This document shows positions 22,214 through 31,790 of a stretch of DNA of 33,002 bases, piece by piece (the stretch's first letter is position 1; the number at the start of each line of letters is the position of its first letter). The position numbers were made by a program, and so were the translations under genes. The notes under the pieces were generated by a model. It was not told the DNA's origin and did no database searches. It saw only the letters and a program-made list of their open reading frames with translations. Source of the DNA: Bacteroidales bacterium (lineage in GTDB: Bacteria; Bacteroidota; Bacteroidia; Bacteroidales; WCHB1-69); assembly GCA_024400775.1 (NCBI GenBank), contig JAKSMF010000007.1:1-33002 (forward strand), written 5' to 3'.

Positions 22214-23188
22214 CTATAGGCGAGCCATAACGATAAGCGAAGCGGAGAGGATGCAGAGCAGAAGTTCGGCGGGAATGGCAAAACCGCGTGAAGGAATAAA
22301 GGCGACAATGTAGCACGTTGCCGGAATCAAAAGATAAGTCAAGGAAAACGGGAACGGGAGATTGCTTGTCAGGAGCATCAGTATGCCAAAAACGAAGAGT
22401 ACACAAAGGAACAAGAAACGCTGCCGAAGAAGTATTAATTTACTGTCGTACTGCACTTTAAGTCGTACCATGACGTAGAACGAAAATAGTGCAAACAGTG
22501 CAATGGCTATAAACGCATAAACTGAAAAATAAGTTTGTGTAAAGATGGGAAAAGAGCAATGAAGATGGGAAAAGGAGTTCCACAATTCGATCAGGGTGCC
22601 GCGGAAAAAGTGAGCAGAAAAGAGGTAGATATAGACCAGAATCACGCCGCAGATGGCGGTCAACACGGACTTGATTTTTTCTAACCGGTTGACAAACAAC
22701 ATAATAACATAAAACAGAAGTAGTAATGCCGCTGCGATATCAAACAGGGAGTTCAGTCCGATGATAATGCCAGAAATCAGCGTAGTTGTAGGAGCTGACT
22801 TTCCCTGAAAGTCGCCATTGAGATTCAGTACGAGCAGGATCGCGAGATTGGTAATCGAAGCTGAGGACAGAGGTTGGAAGATGCCCATAGCCAATAAAAG
22901 GGCAAAGAGGAGCGAGCTGGGCAGAATACTTTCTTCCTCCAAAAAGCCGCTCATGCTTACGTATCTGAAGAGCAGCCACATTTGCAAAAGGAGCGATAGT
23001 AAGAGGAAGATTTTGAGCAAGAGGGGGTGGCTGACGGCCGCAGAAGCGAGGGCCGCAGCGCAAGGCAAACAGCCATCTAAATATGTTGTTTCCAATGAGT
23101 TAAAGAATATCTGAACGCCACACAGCACCAATACGGCGACGAGGGCAAAAATCTGCAAGAGGTAGTTTTTTTTGAGGAGGTAAAACAT
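22214..23188 (-). CDS. Polytopic membrane protein, DUF6427-like (324 aa)
   Basis: This is a very hydrophobic integral inner-membrane protein with roughly nine TM helices (for example LQIFALVAVLVLCGVQIFF, LLKIFLLLSLLLQMWLLF, AALLLLFYVIMLFV, VLTAICGVILVYIYLF, FLFLCVLFVFGILMLL). Its MFYLLKKN start and overall layout recall a Bacteroidota-specific membrane family (DUF6427); this is a resemblance, not a tested match. I chose the ATG at 23188 over a TTG at 23209, because the latter would overlap the -7 box at 23207-23214. No transport or catalytic motif is visible. Function is unknown. Confidence 0.72.
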   Translation of the reverse strand: MFYLLKKNYLLQIFALVAVLVLCGVQIFFNSLETTYLDGCLPCAAALASAAVSHPLLLKIFLLLSLLLQMWLLFRYVSMSGFLEEESILPSSLLFALLLAMGIFQPLSSASITNLAILLVLNLNGDFQGKSAPTTTLISGIIIGLNSLFDIAAALLLLFYVIMLFVNRLEKIKSVLTAICGVILVYIYLFSAHFFRGTLIELWNSFSHLHCSFPIFTQTYFSVYAFIAIALFALFSFYVMVRLKVQYDSKLILLRQRFLFLCVLFVFGILMLLTSNLPFPFSLTYLLIPATCYIVAFIPSRGFAIPAELLLCILSASLIVMARL

Positions 23189-23206
23189 ATTTCGATTTTT
23201 GAATTG

Positions 23207-23214
23207 CAAACATA
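23207..23214 (-). promoter_or_regulatory. Putative -7 box of the polytopic membrane protein gene
   Basis: Minus-strand TATGTTTG matches TAnnTTTG, 18 nt upstream of the ATG at 23188. Confidence 0.45.
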
Positions 23215-23268
23215 CAGATTTTTTTTATAAAAACCATAAAAAAACGCTGCTATAATTTGAAAATTTAG

Positions 23269-23276
23269 TATTTTTG
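23269..23276 (+). promoter_or_regulatory. Putative -7 box of the gene trio ending in rsmD
   Basis: TATTTTTG matches TAnnTTTG 58 nt upstream of the ATG at 23335. It is divergent from the -7 box of the membrane protein gene. Confidence 0.45.
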
Positions 23277-23334
23277 CCGTCAGTTTTTTTCAGACTTCGG
23301 AAAAGTATAAAAACAAGGAAATAAAACACATCGT

Positions 23335-24078
23335 ATGAAAAGTAAAATCGCATTAACTTCCTTTTTAGGCGTATTGGTCGTCGTTCTTTTGTTCTTAAAT
23401 GTTCGCGCCATTCTCCGTCCCTCAAAATATCAGGAAGTTTATAATGAACGTTGCGAGCTCAACGAAAATCGTTTAACGGCAATCACTTTGCTACAGGAAC
23501 TGTTCCATGAACGCAATCACTACTATGCTTCCAGCATTGATACGTTGATTGATTTCTACGAACACGGCGAACTGATTTCCATCAACTCCAAAGACAACCC
23601 GCCGAAAGACAGTGTCAACGATGAAAAATTCATGGAGAAGTTCATGAATATGACGATGAAGCAGCGCGAAGAGAGCGGTTATGTTGTTTTTGACACCACC
23701 CGTACCACGGTGAAAGTCAGAATGGAAAGCGAATTGGCAGAAAAGAATGCCAAGAAAGACGGCAACCTGATTACGATGAAGGATTTCTACAAGATTCCCT
23801 ACACCAATCAGAGATATGAAATTGTCACTCCGGCATCAGACAGCATCACCACCAAATTTGCCATTTACGTTCCGGTAAACACCTTGATGGCCAACTTCGA
23901 GAAGTCTGTTCCGAGTTCAATCTTCGGCAAAATGATTTACGGCGGCATGGCTGACGTTTACAATCCGGCCATTAAAGAGAAGAATCTCAAAGACACACGT
24001 GAAATTAAAAACTTCACTGGTTTGCAGTTAGGCGATACTATCGTCAATTCACTTGAAATCACTCCGTATGACAAATAA
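23335..24078 (+). CDS. Membrane-anchored protein of unknown function (247 aa)
   Basis: One N-terminal hydrophobic helix (ALTSFLGVLVVVLLFLNVRAIL, ~6-27) is followed directly by charged sequence (RPSKYQEVYNERCELNENR), so it is probably a membrane anchor with the rest in the periplasm. No lipobox or catalytic motif is seen. A helical segment (~37-75) precedes a beta-rich part (YVVFDTTRTTVKVRMESE, FAIYVPVNTL). Its stop overlaps the start of the DUF3822 gene by 11 nt, so the two are translationally coupled and presumably functionally related. I do not recognise the family; it looks like a conserved Bacteroidota gene. Confidence 0.8.
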   Translation: MKSKIALTSFLGVLVVVLLFLNVRAILRPSKYQEVYNERCELNENRLTAITLLQELFHERNHYYASSIDTLIDFYEHGELISINSKDNPPKDSVNDEKFMEKFMNMTMKQREESGYVVFDTTRTTVKVRMESELAEKNAKKDGNLITMKDFYKIPYTNQRYEIVTPASDSITTKFAIYVPVNTLMANFEKSVPSSIFGKMIYGGMADVYNPAIKEKNLKDTREIKNFTGLQLGDTIVNSLEITPYDK

Positions 24079-24829
24079 GTTTCCGTATCAGGCAGTTCAT
24101 TACAGTCCTGCAGGTTTCATCCTGCTGAAAAGTCAGCCGACGGGAAATTTAGTTTGTGAAAGTTATAAAAGCGCCTCACTTCCAACCTTACAACGGGAGT
24201 GCGGCGTTTTCTTTGATACCCCGGCCGAAAGCACTTTGGTGACTGTCAACTTCACGCCTCCCCTTTTGGTGCCGAAAGCCATCTACCAACCGCCGGCGGC
24301 GCAATACCTTCGTTTGCAGTCTGAAATCGCCGACAACGATGAGATTTTCCAAGACGACCTTGGCGAATATGTAGCGTTGTATGCCATTCCGTTGGCGAAA
24401 ACGCTCCCCATCAAAACCATGTTGCCGGCTCCGACATTCCAGCACACGGCCACGCGCCTGTACCACTATTTGGCACAATATTCAACGGAGCAGCCCAACA
24501 AACTCCTATTGCATATCAGCGGCAACAAGATGGGATTTATTTTGATAAAAAACGACAAATTATTCATTATCAACGAATTGCCGTTTACCTGTCCGGAGGA
24601 TGTACTGTACCACACGCTCAACATTTTGCTACAGCAAGAGGCACGTCGCGAAGAGAGCGCTATTTTATTGAGCGGAGCATCTGGCGATGTTCAGAAGTGC
24701 GGCAAACTGCTTGCTCGCTACCTGAAGCATGTCAAGATGGCCGGCGCTGAACTCACGCACTCCGTCATCAACCTCAAATCACAACCGACAGAGCTTCACA
24801 CCTGTCTGCAACTCATTGAAATACAATAG
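24068..24829 (+). CDS. DUF3822 family protein (253 aa)
   Basis: This Bacteroidota-specific protein of unknown function is typically encoded next to rsmD. Recognisable features are SPAGFILLKSQPTGNLV, the central DLGEYVALYAIP and HISGNKMGFILIKNDKLFIINELP, and the C-terminal ILLSGASGDVQKCGKLLARYLKHV. I chose the ATG at 24068 (MTNKFPYQ), which overlaps the previous gene by 11 nt; the alternative TTG at 24053 is less likely. It is soluble, with no signal peptide. The gap of 2 nt to rsmD indicates an operon. Its alternating hydrophobic and small residues hint at an actin-like fold, but I cannot confirm that. Confidence 0.82.
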   Translation: MTNKFPYQAVHYSPAGFILLKSQPTGNLVCESYKSASLPTLQRECGVFFDTPAESTLVTVNFTPPLLVPKAIYQPPAAQYLRLQSEIADNDEIFQDDLGEYVALYAIPLAKTLPIKTMLPAPTFQHTATRLYHYLAQYSTEQPNKLLLHISGNKMGFILIKNDKLFIINELPFTCPEDVLYHTLNILLQQEARREESAILLSGASGDVQKCGKLLARYLKHVKMAGAELTHSVINLKSQPTELHTCLQLIEIQ

Positions 24830-24831
24830 CT

Positions 24832-25374
24832 ATGCGTATTATTGCTGGAAAAAACAAAGGCAGAAAGATTGTTGCGCCCGCTACTTTGCCAGTGCGTCCC
24901 ACGACGGATTTGGGCAAAGAGAGTCTGTTTAATATCCTGAACAACTACTTTTTCTTTGACGCTGTAACCGTCATCGACCTATTTGCCGGCACGGGCAACA
25001 TCAGTTTGGAGTTTGCCTCCCGCGGGGCCGTCTCCGTCACCTCGGTAGATGAGTTTCCCGGTTGCGTTGATTTCATCAAAAAGACGGCAGCCCAACTGCA
25101 ATACAACAACTTAACGGCAATCAAAGCTGACGCATTCCAATATTTGGAACACCTCCGCCAACCCGTCGATATCATCTTTGCAGATCCGCCATACAACATG
25201 GAAGGCATTGAGCGACTGCCCGAAATCGTCTTCGAACGCAACCTGCTCAAACCCGACGGCTGGCTCATCATTGAACACAGCAAAGTACACGATTTCTCTC
25301 AACACCCGAATTTCTACCAACACCGGAAATACGGGAAATTGAACTTCACTTTTCTCGTCAATATGACGGAATAG
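24832..25374 (+). CDS. rsmD: 16S rRNA (guanine(966)-N2)-methyltransferase RsmD (180 aa)
   Basis: RsmD uses SAM to methylate the exocyclic N2 of G966 (E. coli numbering) of 16S rRNA during 30S assembly. It has the N-terminal MRIIAGKNKGRKI and RPTTDLGKESLFNIL motifs. The SAM-binding VIDLFAGTGNISLEFASRGA lies at ~47-66, and the catalytic ADPPYN tetrad at ~121-126, a (D/N)PPY site for N-methylation. The length is typical. It is the last gene of the trio; the minus-strand protease gene converges on it with only 15 nt between them. Confidence 0.95.
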   Translation: MRIIAGKNKGRKIVAPATLPVRPTTDLGKESLFNILNNYFFFDAVTVIDLFAGTGNISLEFASRGAVSVTSVDEFPGCVDFIKKTAAQLQYNNLTAIKADAFQYLEHLRQPVDIIFADPPYNMEGIERLPEIVFERNLLKPDGWLIIEHSKVHDFSQHPNFYQHRKYGKLNFTFLVNMTE

Positions 25375-25389
25375 TTGATAACCAGTAAT

Positions 25390-27450
25390 TTATCTATTCT
25401 TTACCACCTTTTGCGAAGCGATTTTCACTCCGTCGGAAAAGAGTTGCACCAAATACAAGCCATCTGCAAACGCAGAAAGGTCAATGGCGGTGGTGGATTC
25501 AGTAATATTATTTACAACCAATAATTTGCCATAAACGTCATAAACACGACACTCCGTATTCGGAAGCTGGCATTCAACCAGAACCGTACCATGTGTAGGA
25601 TTCGGATAGATGGCGACGGAAGAGGCATTGTTTTCGCTCACGCTGTTAGTGCCTTCGTAATCGAAAGCGAAGCCGCCGGCATTGGTAAATTCGTCGGTTT
25701 CAAAAACGAAATAAAGTTCGCGTTGCACAAAGAAAATCGTAGTATCGGGCATCGTACCCGTATAGGTTGCCAGCCAATTGGCTTCAGTGGGAGTTTTGTA
25801 GAAAACATGCAGAAAATCATGTCCTTCTTCCAAATCAAATTCCGTAAAATGCAGATTTACAGACGGAAATCCAGTTGCCTTAATTTTGAAAGTGCAATAA
25901 GTCAGCGATTCATAATCTTCGGCGCCGCTGCCGTCTTCCACGTGACCTGTGGCGGTGTTTGAGTAGGAGTATGTCTCACAGAAAGGAGTAAGCACGGTTT
26001 GATAGCTGGCACGAAAACCGGCAAGCGCAGAATCATCATCGGTGGTGAAATGAAGGGTGATTTGATCGCAAGACCACAGCAGTACGGTACTGCCGCTGTC
26101 GGCGGTAATTAGCCGTGTGTTATCACCGCCCGTAACCAACAAAGTATCCCCGACAGCGATTTCGTAATCCAAATTCAAACGAATAGAGCTGAAGTGTTCG
26201 GCTTCGGGAGCAATAATCCAAGTATAGTTCATATTGGCAGCATAATCGGCATGGGGCAGACTGCCATCGGTGAAGGAACCAGCAATGGAAGTAAACGTCG
26301 TCGTCCCGGTAATTTGCTGTGTATTAGGATATTCATAAAGAGTTGTATCCGGATAGGCATTGGCTACGATTTCCTGCAAAAGGTTAAAGTGGTAGCCCGA
26401 GACATTGAGCGCATCGGTATAGAAATAGCCGTCTGCCTCGCCATTCCAACCGAAATTGAAATGGAAGTAGTAACTGCTATCCATAGTGCGATAGCCATCG
26501 CAAACGAAACCGTGACCATCGATGTCGGGCACGCTCCAACCGGCATAATAGAGTGGGATATGGCGGTCGAGGTGAGCGGCGACGAGACTATCCCAATTCA
26601 TATCGGTGGAATCTCTAAAGATGGAGCGTGTTTCGGGGGAGAATTTGAAATGCTCACGCAGCACGCGGCCAGCGCTGTGATTGTAAACGCCCGAAGCCTC
26701 CGGTCCATAAACCATATCCATGCCCACACCGCAATCGGCAATGAGACGGGAAATGGCGGGATTGATTGTCGTAGGTTCATCGCACATCGCCGAATAGTCG
26801 TAAACTGCTGTCTCATAATTTACTGACAATTCGCCATAGGTATCATGAGTATAGGTGTAAGTGCCGACGCCGCTGGTGGGAAAACGGAAATAATACAGAA
26901 TCTGGCCGATAGCCGTAGCGACACAACCCGTAACGCAGCGACCGTTTTTGCCGGCATAATCGCGTGGACAATAGTAGTTATACGGTTCGCCCTGTCCCCA
27001 ATGCGACTGCACGAGTGGAGCGACGGAGCTGCCGTCGCGCAACGTACCGCGCTGATTCAAAAGGCGTTCCCAAGACGGTTGGATGTCTGCTTCGTGGCAA
27101 GCCTGCGTTTTCAGTTCTGCAATTTGGGCAGCGTAACTGTCGAGCCACATCTTGACGGGCGGAATCACCTCATCATCGTTGTAAGGCTGGGCATCCGAAA
27201 AAGCGAGAATCGGAAGCGTGCGCTTGTCGCCGGAAACCACCACAAAACCGTTGTCGGAATTAAAAATATAGAGCAGGTTCTCATTGCCCTGACGAACGGT
27301 TTTAGCACAAGATGTCACGTTTTTCTGATGATTCTGACCAAAAGCGGCGGCAACGGTACGAGCTTCTTCCAATGTTACATTCTGTGCCTGAAGTGCAAAA
27401 AGTGAAGCAAAAATTACCAAAAGACAAAAAAATCTTTGTAGTGTTTTCAT
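25390..27450 (-). CDS. Secreted C10-family cysteine protease with CUB-like and T9SS type A domains (686 aa)
   Basis: This is a streptopain/interpain-type protease, exported and sorted by T9SS. The signal peptide (MKTLQRFFCLLVIFASLFALQAQ) is followed by a Spi-type inhibitory propeptide (~25-115, GFVVVSGDKRTLPILAFSD). The C10 catalytic domain (~140-365) has nucleophile C176 in GRCVTGCVATAIGQILYY, H313 in DIDGHGFVCDGY and the NFGWNG loop (332-337). Two CUB-like beta domains (~370-485 and ~490-600) precede a type A T9SS C-terminal domain (VAIYPNPTHGTVLVE..., ~612-686, ending KIASQKVVKNR). The architecture is complete, so an active secreted protease that takes part in peptide nutrition or host interaction is likely. 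Known relatives occur in Prevotella and Porphyromonas. Confidence 0.92.
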   Translation of the reverse strand: MKTLQRFFCLLVIFASLFALQAQNVTLEEARTVAAAFGQNHQKNVTSCAKTVRQGNENLLYIFNSDNGFVVVSGDKRTLPILAFSDAQPYNDDEVIPPVKMWLDSYAAQIAELKTQACHEADIQPSWERLLNQRGTLRDGSSVAPLVQSHWGQGEPYNYYCPRDYAGKNGRCVTGCVATAIGQILYYFRFPTSGVGTYTYTHDTYGELSVNYETAVYDYSAMCDEPTTINPAISRLIADCGVGMDMVYGPEASGVYNHSAGRVLREHFKFSPETRSIFRDSTDMNWDSLVAAHLDRHIPLYYAGWSVPDIDGHGFVCDGYRTMDSSYYFHFNFGWNGEADGYFYTDALNVSGYHFNLLQEIVANAYPDTTLYEYPNTQQITGTTTFTSIAGSFTDGSLPHADYAANMNYTWIIAPEAEHFSSIRLNLDYEIAVGDTLLVTGGDNTRLITADSGSTVLLWSCDQITLHFTTDDDSALAGFRASYQTVLTPFCETYSYSNTATGHVEDGSGAEDYESLTYCTFKIKATGFPSVNLHFTEFDLEEGHDFLHVFYKTPTEANWLATYTGTMPDTTIFFVQRELYFVFETDEFTNAGGFAFDYEGTNSVSENNASSVAIYPNPTHGTVLVECQLPNTECRVYDVYGKLLVVNNITESTTAIDLSAFADGLYLVQLFSDGVKIASQKVVKNR

Positions 27451-27487
27451 AAAAAAATGATTTTCTAATCGTTGAAATTATGTTTTG

Positions 27488-27495
27488 CAAAAATA
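27488..27495 (-). promoter_or_regulatory. Putative -7 box of the C10 protease gene
   Basis: Minus-strand TATTTTTG matches TAnnTTTG 37 nt upstream of the protease ATG. No clear -33 element is visible. Confidence 0.45.
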
Positions 27496-27539
27496 TAAAA
27501 AATACAGAATTTGCATCCGGATTTCTCTTTTTTAAATCG

Positions 27540-27547
27540 TACTTTTG
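27540..27547 (+). promoter_or_regulatory. Putative -7 box of the SNF2 ATPase gene
   Basis: TACTTTTG matches TAnnTTTG 29 nt upstream of the ATG at 27577. The 126-nt gap therefore holds two divergent promoters, 44 nt apart. Confidence 0.5.
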
Positions 27548-27576
27548 CAATTTAAAATCTCATCAATAATAACGCC

Positions 27577-30500
27577 ATGAGAGAAAAGATATCCAGCAAA
27601 TTAAATCTTTTTAACACACTGACAGAGCAGCAGATGTGGATACTCTGTCTATACACATACAGTGGGGATGGATTACGGGACGCGGAATTTTCCGCTGTGG
27701 CCAAAAGCGAGCGCATGCCATTGATGACGCTACGCAACTATGCAAAAACGCTTCGCGAACTCAACCTGCTGATTTCCAAATACGATTTTTACGGCGAGCG
27801 CATTCTGACGGTGGCACCGCAACATTTCTTTCTATTTTCATTCGCATTGAGAAACGGATATCCGGAATGGGAAAGCGCATTCGAAAAGCAGCTGCCCGCC
27901 TGCCTGAACAACCCTTTGCGACTTGCCGCACAATTTGTCCTCGGGCAAGGTTACAATCCGTTGGAAAACAATCCAGCGCCTTTGAAACCCGAAAATCATG
28001 GCGATGATATGCTCGCCAAACTAAAGATTCATGCGAAATGGCAACGCAACGACTACAGCGCATACCTGCTTCCCCACTTGTCGGAGCCGGAATTCAAACC
28101 GCTGTTTACGACTTTTGAGCCGGCAAAGATATTGGATCTCGTACGCACTGAAATGATGCGTTTTTTGACAAATGATGCGGCTGACGTCCACCTTTTTGAT
28201 AAATATCACGACTTTTTAGCAGAATATGTGCATACGGAAAATCCGAAAGTGTCGATTTTTGAAAGAAACACCGTGCAGGACATGATTGACGCGCATCGCT
28301 TTTTTTACGATGCTGAGCCTCCGCAATGGCACAACAACACACCGACATTTTGGAAAAACGCAGTGGCGGGAATACAAACGCTGTACGACGGCAATGCCAA
28401 AACAGCGAACAAGTTTTTTGCTGACGCGCTGAAAATCAGCAATGAAGATGCGATGGAGAAGGCGGTGTTTTCGCATCCGCTGCTTGACTTCTACCTGTTG
28501 GCCGCCTATTTTCAAGAAAGAACGGCCAAAGGCACGGAACGTATCCGGCAACTGCTGAAAAAGAACGTTTTTACCGAAAAATCGCACTTTTTACACACCG
28601 CCCTTGCAAAACACATCGCTTTAGGCGAACCGTGCGAATCTTTTCAAGCGCAACTACAACAGTCGTGCGAAGAAAGTTGCAACCCGCTGACCCAGACTCT
28701 TTTCGCGCTCTGCGCACATCATTTTAAGATTAAAAAGACGATGGGTGAATCCATCTTGGGCAGTTATTGGGGACGTGTGCCGAACCACGCTCTGTTGCGT
28801 TACGAATTTAGTAACTATTTGAAAATTAGCGATAAAAAAACATTATCACAAAAATTCAGCACACCTCCGCTCATTTCGTTCTTTCAACTGAAACAGCAGT
28901 GGGAAATCGCCATCAACGACGTGCTGCAATGGTCGGCACAAACGGAGGAAACAGAAATTTCGGAGGAAAAGGAGAGTCGTATCGCATACGTGATTATGGC
29001 TGACGGAAGTGTGGAAGTGCGTGAACAAAAACGGATGAAAAGCGGGGCATGGAGTACTGGCAACAGAGTGAATATGAGCGACTTCGCACGTTGTGCCATC
29101 ACCAGCATGGAAGAAGCCGACCGCCGAGTGGCCAACTGCTATCGCCCAAGCATCGGGATTTTAACCCTGAGAGAAACTTTGCCGTTTCTGGCCGACAGCA
29201 ACCGCGTCTTTTTCGATGGCCATGACGGACTGGAAAGTGTAACCATTGACGCAGAAAAACCCGTTATCCTACTGGAAAAAAGCGCTTTGGGGTATGAAGT
29301 AACGACCAATCTGCCGACACGATGTCACGGGGAGCATGGTGATTTATTTGCCGTAAAAAAACTAAATGACAATCACTTCGCAGTTTATTCACCGACGGAG
29401 TTCGAACGCAAGACCATCGGCAGACTAACGCAGCTTCACTATTTCCCGTCGGCTGCCCAAACGGAAGTGACGGAATTTTTGAAGAAGATTTCGCCACAAA
29501 TCGAAATTCATTCCGACCTACTGGAAGGAGGTTCTTCCTTAGCCATCAGAGAAGGAAGTAACATACTCATTATCAAAATTATACCAATTGATAAAGGTTA
29601 CAGTATTTCGACACAGGCACAACCGTTAGCGGAAGGTCGCACCCGACTTTTCCCGGGCGAAGGCCGCGAAATAGTTTTCGATGAAGCCAACGGCGAACGC
29701 TATCAAGTGCATCGCAATATGGCCGCCGAGCTTCAAAATCTGACCGATCTTTCCGAATTTTGCGAAAAAGAGTTGGGAACTTATTTGGACCACGGCTGCG
29801 CCACCCTTGAATTGGGCGACCTGCTTTACATGTTGGAATTTGTAAAAGACAAACAGGAACAGTTTGCATTAGAGTGGCCAGAAGGTAAGAAACTGAAACT
29901 GACCGCCGTACTGCAGCCATCATCCGTGCAATTCGGCCTAAAGGCAAAAGAAAACTGGTTTGAAGTGGAAGGCAATGTGCAAATTGATGAAAATCAGGCA
30001 ATGAAATCCGCGGAATTTTTGGGGTTAATGGGGAAAGGCATTGTAAATAAGCGCTTTATCCGTCTCAACGAAACCGACTATGTGGCGATGAGCGAATCCA
30101 TCAGCAAATATATGAAGCGGTTGGAATCGCTTGTGCAGCAAGACCATAACAAGGCGAAGGTGTCATTTTGTCAGATTGGCGCATTAGCCGAGATCGTACA
30201 GAGTTCAAAAAAAGCCGTAAAGGGCGACAATGCGTTAAAGGCATTAGAGAAAAAGGTGGAAGACGCCACCAAGTTGGAGATTCCCATACCGACAGCATTG
30301 CAGGCTGAATTGCGTGATTATCAAGAAGAAGGATTCCGTTGGATGGCGCGTCTCGCTTACTGGGGTGCCGGTGCCTGCCTCGCCGACGACATGGGCCTCG
30401 GCAAAACCATCCAAACCATCACCTTTATGCTTCGCGAAGCGGAAAACGGCCCCGCGATGGTGGTCTGCCCCTCCTCCGTCGTATTCAACTGGGCCAACGA

Positions 30501-31683
30501 ACTGCACCGTTTCGCCCCCACGCTAAAGGTCAAAATCCTCAACGAATCCGACGAACGCGCAGCACTGCTGTCGGAACTACAACCCTACGACGTGGTACTT
30601 TCAACCTACGGACTGCTTGTGCGAGAGAGAGATACAATTACGCAAATACCGTGGAATCTGGTTTGCCTTGACGAAGCGCACATCATCAAAAACAGAAACA
30701 CCAAAATGTCGCAGGTGGCGATGAAGCTAAACGCCAGCCACCGCATCATCCTCACGGGCACACCGCTGCAAAACAACCTTGCTGAACTGTGGAACCTATT
30801 TCAGTTTCTCAATCCCGGGCTTTTGGGCAGTTACGACCATTTTGTGAAAAAATACATTTTGCCGATTGAGCAATCGCACAACAAAGAGCGCCAGATTCAG
30901 CTGCGCCGAATGATAACGCCGTTCCTTTTGCGCCGCACAAAGCGCGATGTCGTTGAAGAACTTCCAGAAAAAGAAGAGATTACGCGATACGTGGAATTCT
31001 CGAAAGAGGAATTGGCGACCTACGAGACCATGCGTATTTCGGCACAAAAAATCATCAATGGTGAGAAAAAGATGAGCATCAATGCGCTGGCGCAAATCAC
31101 GAAACTACGCGAGGCAGCCTGTTCGCTGAAATTGGTGAATACGGAATGGAGCGCGCGTTCATCAAAGATGGCGGAATTTAAAACGCTGACGGAGAGCATT
31201 ATCGCCGGCGGCAACCGCGTGCTGGTATTCAGCCAATTCACCTCTTTTTTGACAGAAGCGAAAAAGGTGGTAAGCGAAATCATTCCCGAAAAAGAGTGCA
31301 TCTACTTGGACGGAAGTGTCAGCATGCAGCAACGTGCCACATTGGTACATGACTTCCAAAACGGAAAGGGCAAAGTATTTCTCATCAGCTTGAAAGCCGG
31401 CGGTGTCGGGCTCAACCTGACTGGCGCTAACTACGTCATCCATTTGGATCCGTGGTGGAATCCGGCAATTGAGCAGCAGGCCACCGACCGCGCGTACCGC
31501 ATTGGGCAAGAACAGAATGTAACTGTATATCACCTTATTACAAAAAATTCGATAGAAGAAAAAATCATCCGTCTGCATAAAACCAAACGCGATTTGGCGG
31601 ATGCGCTCCTCTCCGACATCGACGTTACTCGCTCCATGTCACTCGACGACCTGAAATTCCTTGTGGAAGCGGAGATGAGTTAG
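27577..31683 (+). CDS. SNF2/Rad54-family DNA-dependent ATPase (1368 aa)
   Basis: This is a large Swi2/Snf2 superfamily 2 ATPase of the type often annotated in Bacteroidota as DEAD/DEAH-box helicase. Such proteins translocate on DNA without strand separation. The motor covers ~908-1360: Walker A DDMGLGKT (K943), DEAH box at 1032-1035 (CLDEAHIIKNR), LTGTPLQNNLAELWNL, LRRTKRDV, and motif VI QATDRAYRIGQ (1302-1312) with both arginines. The ~900-residue N-terminal part is full of charged and aromatic repeats-of-helix segments and has no domain I recognise. No C-terminal domain follows the motor. It is monocistronic by appearance. A role in transcription recycling, repair or chromatin-like remodelling is possible but unproven. 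Confidence 0.92.
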   Translation: MREKISSKLNLFNTLTEQQMWILCLYTYSGDGLRDAEFSAVAKSERMPLMTLRNYAKTLRELNLLISKYDFYGERILTVAPQHFFLFSFALRNGYPEWESAFEKQLPACLNNPLRLAAQFVLGQGYNPLENNPAPLKPENHGDDMLAKLKIHAKWQRNDYSAYLLPHLSEPEFKPLFTTFEPAKILDLVRTEMMRFLTNDAADVHLFDKYHDFLAEYVHTENPKVSIFERNTVQDMIDAHRFFYDAEPPQWHNNTPTFWKNAVAGIQTLYDGNAKTANKFFADALKISNEDAMEKAVFSHPLLDFYLLAAYFQERTAKGTERIRQLLKKNVFTEKSHFLHTALAKHIALGEPCESFQAQLQQSCEESCNPLTQTLFALCAHHFKIKKTMGESILGSYWGRVPNHALLRYEFSNYLKISDKKTLSQKFSTPPLISFFQLKQQWEIAINDVLQWSAQTEETEISEEKESRIAYVIMADGSVEVREQKRMKSGAWSTGNRVNMSDFARCAITSMEEADRRVANCYRPSIGILTLRETLPFLADSNRVFFDGHDGLESVTIDAEKPVILLEKSALGYEVTTNLPTRCHGEHGDLFAVKKLNDNHFAVYSPTEFERKTIGRLTQLHYFPSAAQTEVTEFLKKISPQIEIHSDLLEGGSSLAIREGSNILIIKIIPIDKGYSISTQAQPLAEGRTRLFPGEGREIVFDEANGERYQVHRNMAAELQNLTDLSEFCEKELGTYLDHGCATLELGDLLYMLEFVKDKQEQFALEWPEGKKLKLTAVLQPSSVQFGLKAKENWFEVEGNVQIDENQAMKSAEFLGLMGKGIVNKRFIRLNETDYVAMSESISKYMKRLESLVQQDHNKAKVSFCQIGALAEIVQSSKKAVKGDNALKALEKKVEDATKLEIPIPTALQAELRDYQEEGFRWMARLAYWGAGACLADDMGLGKTIQTITFMLREAENGPAMVVCPSSVVFNWANELHRFAPTLKVKILNESDERAALLSELQPYDVVLSTYGLLVRERDTITQIPWNLVCLDEAHIIKNRNTKMSQVAMKLNASHRIILTGTPLQNNLAELWNLFQFLNPGLLGSYDHFVKKYILPIEQSHNKERQIQLRRMITPFLLRRTKRDVVEELPEKEEITRYVEFSKEELATYETMRISAQKIINGEKKMSINALAQITKLREAACSLKLVNTEWSARSSKMAEFKTLTESIIAGGNRVLVFSQFTSFLTEAKKVVSEIIPEKECIYLDGSVSMQQRATLVHDFQNGKGKVFLISLKAGGVGLNLTGANYVIHLDPWWNPAIEQQATDRAYRIGQEQNVTVYHLITKNSIEEKIIRLHKTKRDLADALLSDIDVTRSMSLDDLKFLVEAEMS

Positions 31684-31736
31684 AAGTTATGAGTTGCTGC
31701 GAAACAACGGCGTATTTCCCCTATTAAAATTATTTG

Positions 31737-31744
31737 TATATTTG
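31737..31744 (+). promoter_or_regulatory. Putative -7 box of the lipoprotein gene
   Basis: TATATTTG matches TAnnTTTG 46 nt upstream of the ATG at 31791. TTTC at 31715-31718 is a one-mismatch -33 candidate, 18 nt away. Confidence 0.5.
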
Positions 31745-31790
31745 CAACGTTTTTGAAAATCACTTTATTTAATAACTTAAATTTTTAATT

